Origin: Ailanthus altissimus
Lineage: Eukaryota > Streptophyta > Magnoliopsida > Sapindales > Simaroubaceae
Assembly: GCA_946807835.1 (NCBI GenBank)
Contig: OX327712.1
Span: 15,084,001-15,148,000, forward strand
Direction of reading: 5' to 3'
Length of the DNA: 64,000 nt
The notes under the pieces are model-generated. The model searched no databases. It saw only the letters and a list, made by a program, of their open reading frames with translations, and was not told where the DNA came from. Numbering within the stretch: position 1 is the stretch's first letter; every line of letters begins with the position of its first letter. Both the position numbers and the translations under genes were made by a program. Shown in pieces: positions 1 through 10,352 of the stretch.

Positions 1-517
1 ACAGACAATTGCCTTTGCATATAAGGAAATTCTGAGGCATCTTCCCATGTATGAAACTATAAAAAAAAATTATATGTTTTTTATTGCTTTCACATGACAG
101 TAAAATAAATTTTAATTTTTACTAAACTTCTCTTTTTTTTATAAAAAAAATACTGTCTATATTTCATTGAAAAATTATAGTTCAAATAGAATTTTTATCT
201 GATCTTAGGACCAAGAGTACTACAACTTATAAAAGAAAATGTATAATCAAACTAAATATAATACTGTTCATAAAGATAAGGATTTATTATATTTAAATAT
301 TTAAATATACATATATTCACGTAAACTAAAAATAATGGTAATGATAATATCAAATCATTCTTCGACTAATATACTACTAGTTGAAACTGAAAATAATTCT
401 TTCTAAATAACAATAGTTGTAACTATTTCATCTAATATTGTGTTTAAGATTGGTATTTACTCTTTGCAAAGACGGAAAAAAAATTAATAATATTTTTTTC
501 TTTAAATAAATAATCTG

Positions 518-518
<1 letters not shown>

Positions 519-549
<31 letters not shown>
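519..549. repeat. TA dinucleotide microsatellite
   Basis: An uninterrupted run of about 15 TA units. It is a simple sequence repeat in AT-rich DNA. Confidence 0.95.
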
Positions 550-552
<3 letters not shown>

Positions 553-1451
553 AACAAAGAGATACAGATGACTGTGTTCTAGAAACTTAGTATTTGAACT
601 TAAATTCTAAGGGAGTATTGTGTCTACCGTTACAACTGCGATTATTATAAATTTATCTTTAATATGTTTTCTAAAAAAAAACTATTTCTGCACCCACTCA
701 AGGAAAAACACGACATAATCTCGATTCTTCAATTTCTAAAAGGAAAAGGAATATTCTGTCTTTATGTCTAGTTCAAATGAAATTCATATCTTGTTATTGA
801 AGATGAATAATAATAAAACCTCTCAAAGTAACAAAACTAGTTCTATAATTCTTCATCTAAAATTTCATTCACGTTTAACATTTTTATAAATATATAAATA
901 AAATGATAAAGTTTCAATAAACCAGAAAGATAAAACTTCATCTTAAAAAAAATATAACTACACCGAAAATAGATTTAATATAATATTTTACTCAAAATTC
1001 AGATGACTAAATCTTGATTTGCTTCAGATTTTTCTTCTTGCCCCAAGTTAGCTTCCCCTCCTAAAATATGAAAATAAAAAGATGTCCAGCGAAAAGTCAC
1101 CAAACATATACTGTAATACTAGTATATTATTAAGTTGGACCCTTCTCATTATCTCCACAAGACCATGTCTCATTTTGTTTTCACATTTCTTTCTTTTTCT
1201 CAACCTCCTTAAAATCCACGTATTTTTTTCTATCAACTTTTCCTCAATTTTCTCACACCCGATATCTCATATCTCTCTCTTTTTCAAAACAGAAAACGTG
1301 CTTGCTCTATTAAACTCCAATTTTTAACTTTTCCCTAAAAAAAAAATAACACTTAACAAATCTCATCACATTGTCTTTTAAATTTTAAAAGAAGGATACT
1401 TATCCATAAAAACAAAAAACAAATACGGGTTTTATGGTAAGTATATGGTGT

Positions 1452-1543
1452 GGCTTAAAAGAGTGGGGACAAAGAAGAAGGGAAATTTTGGTATTTGTTA
1501 CAGAATTGTAACAAATACCAAAATTTCCATTGAATTTTAAGCC
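1452..1543. repeat. Hairpin-forming inverted repeat (small foldback element?)
   Basis: Positions 1481-1502 and 1507-1528 are exact reverse complements of 22 bases, separated by only GAAT. Outer arms of nine bases (1452-1460 and 1535-1543, GGCTTAAAA / TTTTAAGCC) pair as well, giving a broken stem of about 92 bases. This could be a small MITE or foldback element, or a transcribed hairpin. I see no clear target duplication. Confidence 0.85.
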
Positions 1544-2929
1544 CTTCATAATATTCTGTAAATTTGCAACACATTAGTAATTATTTGGCCAGTAAGTAGT
1601 TACCGTCTTAGCTTCTTTTTTTTTTATTTAACTTGGCAAGTAAGTAATTAATTTGCACCATATTAGTAATTAATTTGGGGTTTTTTTTACCAGTTCTTGA
1701 ATTTTCTTGTCTTGCAGGTGGCATTAGAATTTGGAAGCATATATAATATTGCATTATTGTTATTTTAGTTATTTGATTGGAAGAGATTAATGCTAATTTG
1801 GATATTTAATTAATGCTGAATTTTAAGATTTATAAGTTAACTGGATACTAGAGATTGATGCTGGAATGATACTAGCTAACTTGAATGATGTTGAAAATTA
1901 AAAGTAAATTATTTCAGGTGAATATTTAAGTTTTTATTGTTACAATGGATTAGTGAGAAAAAATTCTCTATTGATATATTTGTTCTATTCAGCATATTTA
2001 TCAAAGCACAATGACTTTTGGATATTATATTAATGATTTTAATGAATATTGTAAGTTTTGAAATATTAATAAAATTGGGTGCACTTTCATTAATGCATAA
2101 TGAACTATAATCCATAATTAATTTAAAAAATATATATTAAAAATTGAAATGAATAAATCCATTTTTGTGTCATAAATGAAAATTATTTTTTAGCATCACT
2201 ATTTGTTAATACAAAACGTTACCTTAAAATAATGCACATTTATCACAAAAATAGAAATACAATTTTTAAACTAATGATATCACATATCAACATGCTGTCA
2301 TCATCATATGGCAGTAACATTACACTATCATTACATCATTTGCCATATTTTATGCCACACCCCAACTGTCATATGATCCTCCACATCTACAACAATATGT
2401 CATATGCATACATACACGTTGCCCATCATTGGTTTAAATGACACAAATAAATCATAGAAATATTCTATCACATTTTGTGGTTGAATATTTCTATCACAAA
2501 GTTGGTTTATCATCGTTAAATGGTACAAAGAAAATTTATTACAAATTATTAATTTGACTTTTGGTGATAGAATAAATTTATCAAAAATCAGGTTTATGTT
2601 AGTGATTTTTGCTATTAAATCAATTTTTTTAATATTGTCATTATTTTCATCTCATAAATATGACAAATTTACATTCGAAAAGGACGTAATTTAGGAATCT
2701 GACAGATAAATTAAAACAAAAGCATGGACGAAATTGATTATTATTTTTTAAATATTAATTCTACCTTTTTTTTAGTTATCACATTATCTATTTTATATAT
2801 TGTTTTAGTTTTTCAATTTATTCTTCCAATCATATTATGCAATATCAATTAATGTAAGTGAATTTATATAATTAATTTGTACATATAAGATTATTACATA
2901 ACAAAAAAGAATACTCATCCGAACGAAAG

Positions 2930-3130
2930 TATCATTCGTCCAAATTTAGATAACTAATTTAAAAAGTTTTTCTTTGAAAGGCAAATACAATTCTAAGAAT
3001 TTTAATAGTAACGACGGTGTCATTTGGAGCATTATTTTTTCATGGTGGAGCCCACGTGGTTTTGACAAGAAACAGGGCCATCAATTATCAAACATTGCTA
3101 ACTTTCATTATGAATTTAATTAATGTTGAT
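2930..3130. repeat. Dispersed repeat shared with the LINE target region
   Basis: This stretch (core TTTGGAGCATTATTTT, then a GGAGCCCACGTGG-like block and a TTTCATTA..AATTTAATTAA block) is similar to the sequence at 28790-28872 joined to 34323-34420, that is, to the site the LINE entered. The two copies lie upstream and downstream of the resistance pseudogene. They may be the 5' flanks of tandemly duplicated resistance genes, or copies of an ordinary dispersed repeat. Confidence 0.7.
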
Positions 3131-3454
3131 TGCCATCCATACTTCTTTTGCTTTCTAAATTTGCTTTGAATGGCAGACACATTACGAGGTAATTTTATGC
3201 TAAACTTCTATTTACTTAATATTTTTGTTCTTTTGAGTATTTCTCACTAATAAGCATGCACACGTCAAAACATTTATCAATTTTTCTCTTTGAAGAACAA
3301 CTTTATTACCCTTGCAAGTTAAATATCCTCGACTGATCTGCTAATATTTTTTTCCTGCAAAACAAATACTCGAAAGTGACATTTGTGATGTATTTTTTAT
3401 ATTTTGAAATTGTTTTAACATTTTTAAAAAATAGTGATAACATATAAGAAGCAT

Positions 3455-3493
3455 ATATAATATAATATAATATAATATAATATATATATATAT
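3455..3493. repeat. TATAA/TA microsatellite
   Basis: Several TATAA pentamers run into a TA dinucleotide tract. Confidence 0.9.
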
Positions 3494-4315
3494 GTATTTT
3501 CTCCAGAATATTACAGTACTGTCAATCTTGCATTAATTCTTCCTCTTAGAAAAAATATTCTCTCTATTCATATTTAACTAAGCATATAAAGATATCCTTA
3601 TTTTCGTGTCAAATATTATTTCTTTGGACGTTCTAAGTGTTGGTAATGTTTTTTTTAAAGGTACATCAACTTGTACATTAACCGAGATTATATTATATTA
3701 TATATTAATAAATACTTAAATTAATAATTCTCACAAAAAAGATAATAATAGTTTGCGCAAACTGGGATTAGTATGAACTAACTAACCTTTATAAACGTGA
3801 GAACAACAATTCCACTTATAAGAAATAACTAACTTTCAAAAATAGGAGAATAACAGTTCCTAAGTCTGGACTAAATAACCATTGTAAATGAGAGAACAAC
3901 AACCCTACCTATAGGAAATAACTAACCTCTACAAACAAGGGAATAATAGTCCCTACAAAAGGGAGAAAATAAAGTATAGTGCCTTAATACTTTATTTTAT
4001 GGAAGACTTGCCACTATCGTAAGTGTTCTAGTGCTAAATATATCCTTATCTTAAAAATACGAAATTCACTTCTATTTATTTTACAAAATAATTTTGTGAA
4101 GTTTTTATCCAAGGAAAAGCCATAAAAGTCTATGTTCCTTATATCCAAACATTGAGAAATCTAATCAACATTGGTAGTTAAGCTTACAAATTTTGGTATC
4201 CAATTTCTAACATACATTGAGTAAACCAAAATCTCTCTTTGCTTGCTCCTGAATCCTTTCCTTTTCTTCTTTTGTAGATCCTAATTCCTTTCCTTTCTCT
4301 TTGACAAACAAAACC

Positions 4316-4428
4316 ACGACTGTAGAAGAGTTTTTACTCTTTGTGTTCTTTCAGGTGTTTTTTGATAAATGCCAATAAAGGGTACATTTAAATCTAAAGA
4401 AGTGGGAAAAGAAGCTAATGATGATTCA
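4316..4428 (+). pseudogene. Resistance pseudogene, N-terminal coiled-coil start
   Basis: In the frame that continues into the rest of the gene, this piece reads like the first 38 residues of an Rx_N coiled-coil domain (TVEEFLLFVFFQVFFDK ... LNLKKWEKKLMMIQ). The codon where ATG belongs is ACG at 4316-4318, one transition away. A TAA stop sits at 4376-4378. The piece ends at ATTCA (4424-4428), where the Copia element begins. The start assignment rests on alignment to the usual N-terminus of this family as I remember it. Confidence 0.75.
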
Positions 4429-5934
4429 TGTGAGAGTATTGAATAAAAATCACCGAGATATGATTTGGAGAGCAAACTAAGTGCGTTAGGTACTCGAGGA
4501 TTGAAAATGGACGTAAAAAGAGGCGAAAGACCCATTTGGTGGTGCCCAGGTGCGGGGGCCTCGGGGCTAGGCTGTGGTAGCTGCAGCGCTCAAAACAGAA
4601 CTTGGGCGTCACAGAGCCAGGGTGCCCAAGTGGGAAAGCCTAGCATCACGGCGCCAGGAGCTAGGAGCCGCAGTGCCCAATGCAGGGAATAGTTTTTTGG
4701 TTTTGAATCAACTTGTTTCGTCTCCCACTTGTTCCAAGACTCTCTAATATGACTCTCACATATTTAAGGTAAACTTAGGTCGTCCTAAAACCTATATAAA
4801 GACTCTTTATTGGCTTGTAAACATATCTTGGTGATCTTTGTGGAAATCTTTGTGATCAAATATACTTTGTGATTCTTAGTGAGAGAAAATCCATTGGTTG
4901 CAAGAGAGAGTGTTTGCTTTGTGAGTCTTTCTTATAAAAGACATACTTTGTGAGTACCTTGAGATTCAATAATACAAGTGAGTGATCTTGATCCGCCGTG
5001 GACATAGGCAAGTTGCCGAACCATGTAAATTTTGTGTGTTCTTCTTCTACCTTTCTCTTTTTAGTTTTTTAATTATCTTTTCTGAGTTATATTGTTTGTT
5101 TGTGCTTCCACTTCAACAAACTGGTATCAGAGCCTAGTTCTGGGTAGACGTAGCCACACCCAAGTATGAGGTAGAGAAATTCAACGGTACGAATGATTTC
5201 AATCTATGAAAGATGAAGGTTAAGTCGTTATTGACGAGTTAACGATTAGGTTTGGTATTAGAGGAGACTGCGACTCTATTTAGTGAAGAAGAAAAAACAT
5301 CAGAGTCATCTAAAGCTAAAGTAGAAAGAAGGGACATTCAAGACAAAGCTAACATCACAATCATTCTATCATCAAGCAATGAAGTACTGAGGGGAGTAGT
5401 AAGAGAGACGATGATAAGTGGTCTTTGGTAGAACCCTAACTCCCTTTATATGCGAAAATCGTTGGCCAACAGATTGCATATAAAGAAGAAGCTGTATCAG
5501 TTGTCCATGTCAGAGAGGACGCCGATGAAAGATCATATAGACACCTTCAATAAGATCATTCTTGCTCTTGAGTCTATCAACATCAAGATAGAAGATAAAG
5601 ATAGAGCAATTATCATGCTGAGTTTACTCCCCAAAATTTATGAGAGCTTTGTTGATACATTACTTTACGACAGAGATAGTTTAACAATGTACAATGTGAA
5701 ATTATCATTAAACTCAAAGTAATTTGGGAAGCAGATTGAGGCCAATACAAAGCTCTCATAACTCTATGACAGAGAGAGTTTAATAATAAAAGTGAGTGAT
5801 CTTGATCCGCCGTGGACGTAGGTAAGTTGCCGAACCACGTAAATTCTGTATGTTCTTCTTCTACCTTTCTCTCTTTAGTTTCTTAATCACTTATTCTGTA
5901 TTATATTACTTGTTTGTGTGCTTCCACTTCAATA
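4429..5934 (+). mobile_element. Copia LTR retrotransposon, internally collapsed
   Basis: The 5' LTR runs from TGTGAG at 4429 to ..TTCAACA at 5118 and contains a GC-rich block at about 4530-4690. A primer-binding site TGGTATCAGAGC (initiator-Met tRNA) lies at 5122-5133. Then comes a gag remnant to about 5775 (UBN2-like text MKDHIDTFNKIILALESINIKIEDKD on the plus strand). From about 5780 the sequence jumps straight to the last 155 bases of the 3' LTR, ending ..TTCAATA at 5934. Flanks are ATTCA (4424-4428) and ATTTA (5935-5939), a five-base target duplication with one mismatch. It belongs to the same family as the element at 9616-15069. All of pol is missing. Confidence 0.92.
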
Positions 5935-6334
5935 ATTTAGGCAATGCTCGGTGATGTAGAGGAAAATCAACTGACTAACAGAGCCTTGAAGATTTGGCAA
6001 GATGATCTTCAAGACTTGGCTTATTATGTTGAAGACATTCTCAGTGAATTTGCCACCAAAGCTTTGGAGCACAAATTGCTGGCAGAAAATCAGAACCGAA
6101 TCCCTTGTTATTTCAGTTGTTTCAATCCTAGTAATATTAAGTATAATATGAGTATGGACTCAAATATTGAAAGTATCACTAGTCGGTTAGAAGAACTTTG
6201 TGAACAATGAATTGAACTTGGATTGCAATTATTTTTAGGAGTGACATCATCAACTGTTACACAGCAAAGACCACCCAGTTCAAGTGTGCCAACAGAGTCT
6301 ACTATTTATAAGAGAGACAAAGATAAGGCCAAAG
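5935..6334 (+). pseudogene. Resistance pseudogene, coiled-coil domain to NB-ARC linker
   Basis: Resumes after the Copia element with AMLGDVEENQLTNRALKIW and continues through DDLQDLAYYVEDILSEF, the EDVID-type motif of CC-NBS-LRR proteins. It then runs to SSITSRLEELCEQ-like text, a stop at 6208-6210, and the linker PPSSSVPTES..YKRDKDKAK that normally precedes the NB-ARC P-loop. The piece ends at AAG (6332-6334), the left copy of the putative target duplication of the large TIR element. Confidence 0.93.
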
Positions 6335-6425
6335 TTATCATAACCCAACTCAGACCTGGTGAGATATTATCTGTGTTAAGCCTTACACATGCCTCATTCG
6401 CCCTTACGAATTTGCTGTTAGGCTA
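6335..6425 (+). repeat. Left terminal repeat unit (truncated) of the TIR element
   Basis: About 90 bases similar to the start of the units at 8172 and 8451: the ..TAACCCAACTCAGACCT.. start, then a GTTAAGCCT..CATGCCTCATTCGCCCTTACG stretch. Similarity to the unit stops near 6425. Confidence 0.7.
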
Positions 6426-7972
6426 AATGTTTATGCTCAAAATATAATGTGGCTATCGCAGTATAGATCCCATGAGGAAGCTTTTTGCAAGATAGGTTGG
6501 TGAAGTAAAATATTAAAGCAGTAGCAAATGAGAAAATTAATTAATTGATTTAAGTGAATTAGATGGAATTGTCTATGAATTGAGAAAAATATTTTATGAT
6601 GATTTAAGCAAGGCTTCGAGACTCACAATTATGCTTTATAAATCTACTTTACACTTTGATTCAATGTTAATAACTCAATTGAAAATTTCACATCCCAAAC
6701 AATCAATCGGAAGATATGTAAAATATAGCACATTTGATAACACATGTATTTGATGTAATTAAACTCTTTGCAAACATTAACACACATCATATTCATTTAT
6801 ACAAGTTATCTAAGATCGATAATATATTATTTTAACAATATTACAGTAAAAGATCAACTTGAATATCAAATATTTATTGTCTTTACATGTTATCCAAGAT
6901 TGACAATATTGCAGTAAAAGATTAACATATAAAATAATATAACCAATAACAATTATAATTCAACAAGAATCACATATGAAAAACATGACTGAACATATAT
7001 GAGACATGAGAATTATAGCGTTTGAATTATAAAAGATAAAATAGATAAGAGTTTAATCAAAACCAAACCTACAAACATTTGTAACGCTTGACAACGAATC
7101 AGAGCATAGAAGTAGATTTATTACACATAAAAGTTCATTTCTTAGCCTTGCCAAGAACCTTAGCCTAGATTACAATACATGTTAATGAGAAAAAAATAAG
7201 AGAGAATTATCTAATGTTGAAAACCTCCTAAGAGTGTCCTTATATAGGCAATAAATGTTAATATGTCATGTGTGACATCAATCTTTAATAATTTTAGGCC
7301 AATAACTCGTTCATCCACTTGCAGCACATTTTTAATAATGTAAATGACCGATGTAACCTCTGTAGCTGACATGAAAGTTGTATAATTTTGTCTCTTCTTT
7401 CCATAGGCACCAATTTTATGCAAATTGGATGAGTATCCAATGAGATATGAGCAAAATTCCAAAAATACATTAGATTTCAGCTAACAACCCTTTTACTTAC
7501 TTGCAATGCAATTTGGTCCATGATAAAGGCTGATTTGGACTTTACTATCAACACAAGAGTTGTTGATAATTAAGTCAGTATTTTACAACTTCAATAATTA
7601 TACCAATTGAGTACGTATTTTGTGAGATACGGTCCAAATACTTGAGTTGGGTCAAGTTGAGCTAAAGTTGTAGCCCGATTCTATTGTATCTCAATTTTTA
7701 GCCCATAACATGTTGGATTTGGATTTTCAACTATTCTTCAAGTTTGTGTAAGATTGAGTCATGTTGCACCAAGTTTAAGAATTTTTTCATTTTGATTTCT
7801 ACATTGAGAGTTATATTCATTTTACCTAAACCTGTGCAAATAACATTCATTAATCACAATTTAAGGAGAACACTTTATTTTAAGCTAAAAATGCAAGAAA
7901 ATGCTAAAATTAGTGACATTAAATGGTGACTGAATCTCTTAACAAATATACATTTTCATGTGTTCATCACTA
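6426..7972. other. Interior of the TIR element, left part, no gene seen
   Basis: AT-rich DNA with no coding region I can support. A short local duplication (about 6805-6870 and 6885-6945, sharing ACAATATT.CAGTAAAAGAT) is visible. No transposase-like text was found in any frame. Confidence 0.5.
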
Positions 7973-8620
7973 TAAGCAAGTTTCCTTCACCTAAAATGCG
8001 TATTGTCAATTAAGGTATGGATCAACACTTACAAACCCAACATCTCTCTCATGCTTGGGATGTGGGATTACCTAAAGTGTTATATACACCCTCTCTTAGG
8101 GACTCAGCATCCTTGCTAAAGTTTACCCCACTACTGCTCCACTACGTACCAAGAATGGCTTATCATATCATCTGTCATGACCCAACCCAAACTTGACAAG
8201 ATATTATTTGCTTTGGGCTCAAGCCTATGCGATTTTATTCTTGGCATTCACGTAAGCATCCTTCACCCAAAATGCATCTTGTCAATTAAGGTGTGTATCA
8301 CATCTTATAAACTCAGCATCTCTCCCATGTCTTGAAAATTTAGGATTTACCTAAATTGTCACATACACCCCTTATAAGGACTTAGTGTTTTTTGTTGAGG
8401 TTTGCCCCACCATCGCCCAAGATGACACTGAGAGTGGGTTTGATACCATCTGTCATAACCCAACCCAGACCTGATAAGTTATTGTCTGCTTTGAGCTTCA
8501 TGTATACATCATTCACCCTTATGGTTTTCTTTTGGGCTTCATACAAGCGTCTTTCACCCAAAATATATCTTGCCAATTAAGGTGTAGATCACCCCTTATA
8601 AACCTATTATCTCTTCCATA
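7973..8620 (+). repeat. Tandem array of ~280 bp repeat units
   Basis: Units start with TGTCATGACCCAACCCAAAC at 8173 and TGTCATAACCCAACCCAGAC at 8451, a period of 279 bases. A partial unit precedes them from about 7973 and the last one is cut near 8620. Each carries CTTCACCCAAAATGC, TTGTCAATTAAGGTGTG, CCCATG..TAGGATT.ACCTAAA, ACACCC..AGGGACT and GATACCATCTGTCAT in order. The same unit, inverted, forms the right end of the TIR element. Confidence 0.88.
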
Positions 8621-9610
8621 AATAAAAGAGAATTTTGTAAAGTTTTCAGTTATATAAATAAATGATAATTTTGTAAGGTTTTCAGCTATATAGATAAATG
8701 AAAAATACTTAATGTTTTTAGCCACGTAATATTTTCTTTTTTGATACTGCATCTCTGGAATTTAATTGTATTTTAAAATGATTTCTTTACATTATAAATA
8801 AAATATTATTTATAAAATGAAAAAAATATTTTAGTAAATAAAATGTCCATATACTTTGTTTGTACTCACCATATTGTCTTTATATGTTTCCCCTTTAAAG
8901 TTGCTATGTTTTCAACTAGTCAGTGTTAGATTTTTTAAGATTGGTTGCAGAGTGTTGTACATATTTTTATTTCTCTTTCAATTCTTAGATACTTATTGGA
9001 GACATTTGGATTTATGTTTATTTGAGATAAATTCTTGTTCTTGAATTTTTTATCACAAGTTGGATATTTTTCTTGTTATATTTTTTTGTTGAAGGTTTTA
9101 AGATTGCATCAAGTTTGGTAAGTTGGTTTTATTCAAGTTAATAGTGTTAGAGTTACAATCTTTTCAAGAGATCTTTTCAAATATTGAAGAGACTTAGTCG
9201 GCTCATTCCAATTAATATCAGAGCATGGTTATAGAGAACGTAGATAATTTTATGAATTCACTTGCTTTTTGGATTAGATTATAAAAGATGTTAGAATTTA
9301 GTTTTGTTATAAACCCTCTTGAAGTTTTATAGCCAACCATATTAAATATTTTTATTATTGAAGAATGTGTGGTTAGTAAAATGAAGAAAGAATGGACAAA
9401 TTTATTTGATAGTTGTTAAATCAAGCTCTTAATATGGTAGACATAATATATCACATAGGCATAGAATAAGTGATACTTTGGTTAGAGTGACTTAGTATTC
9501 TTGTAACAATATAATTTATTGTCGATGGTGTGAATCACATAAGATCCTATAAATAGAATTTATTTAATTTAAATTCAAGGTTTTACAAGGATGATGGTCA
9601 TTGATTTCAG
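8621..9610 (+). other. TIR element interior with a possible Copia 5' end remnant
   Basis: Mostly AT-rich and without a gene. Near 9211-9235 the text CCAATTAATATCAGAGCATGG resembles an LTR end followed by an initiator-Met primer-binding site (TGGTATCAGAGC) and a gag ATG, so a relic of another LTR element may lie here. The following frame (9228-9420) is full of stops. This is a weak call. Confidence 0.3.
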
Positions 9611-9615
9611 CAAAT

Positions 9616-10352
9616 TGCGAGAAAGTTGATTAAAAATCATTAGGATATAATTTGGAGAGTAATCCAAGTGCGTTAAGTGCGCGAGGATCGAAGACAGATG
9701 TGAAAGAAAGTTAAAACTCAAGTGGCGATGCCCAGACGTAGACTTTGCGGAGCTAGGTTGTAGGCGCTGCAACGTCCAAAACAGAACCTGAGCGTCATAG
9801 TGCCAAGTGCTTAGCACCGCGGCACCTAGGAGGGTGTTCTAGGGCCACAATGTCAGGAGCTGAGCACCACGGCGCCAAGCATGGGGAATTGTTTCCCATT
9901 TTGATCCAGCTTATTTCGACTCTCACTTGTTCCAAGACTCTCTAAAATGACTCCCACACATTTAGGGCTAACGTAGGTTGGCCTAAAGCCTATATAAAGG
10001 CTCTCAATTAGCATGTAAACAAAATCTTTGTTATCGTTATGATATCATTGTGATTATAGAAATCTTTGTAATTATCAATGAGAGAAACCCCTTGTTTGTA
10101 AGAGAGAGTGATTACTTTATGAGTATTTTTTATAAAGTCACTCTCTCTTATAAAAGGCATACTTTGTCAATACCTTGAGATTCAATAATAAAATAGCGTG
10201 ATCTTGATCCACCGTAGATGTAGGCAAGTTGTCGAACTACGTAAATTATGTGTATTGCTTCTTCTACCTTTCTCTTTCAAGTTTTTTTATTGCTTGTTTC
10301 TGTATTATATTAATTGAGTTATATTGCTCATTTGATTACTTCCATTTCAATA
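9616..10352 (+). repeat. 5' LTR of the nested Copia
   Basis: Begins TGCGAGAAAGTTGATTAAAA and ends TTCCATTTCAATA. It contains a GC-rich block at about 9720-9880 (AGCACCGCGGCACC-like words), a TATATAAAGG sequence at 9990-9999 that is a plausible promoter TATA box, and a stem-loop motif at about 10211-10242. Confidence 0.93.

Larger units (their letters stand above)
1..4315. other. AT-rich intergenic DNA upstream of the resistance pseudogene
   Basis: No convincing coding region is visible here on either strand. Open frames are short, low-complexity and resemble no family I recognise. The stretch contains two TA microsatellites, a hairpin near 1.5 kb and a repeat near 2.9-3.1 kb, listed separately. 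The last few hundred bases lie just upstream of the resistance-gene start and could contain its old promoter and 5' leader, including a pyrimidine-rich stretch at about 4230-4310, but I cannot point to a clear TATA box. Confidence 0.6.

Noticed and set aside
1452..1543. Hairpin as a microRNA gene
   Set aside because: The arms are perfectly paired with a 4-base loop, unlike most plant miRNA precursors, and no promoter or target is visible.
2440..2640. Possible MITE with repeated ATAGAAATATTC / GAATATTTCTAT words
   Set aside because: Short inverted words are present but no consistent ends or duplication could be fixed in such AT-rich DNA.
4465..4692. 75-codon frame with GC-rich, Cys/Gly-rich text
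   Set aside because: It is the GC-rich block of a Copia LTR and similar frames occur in sister LTRs. Not a gene.
7973..8620. Repeat array as a CRISPR or centromere satellite
   Set aside because: A 280-base unit in two to three copies within a plant transposon has neither the short-repeat/spacer form of CRISPR nor the copy number of a satellite.
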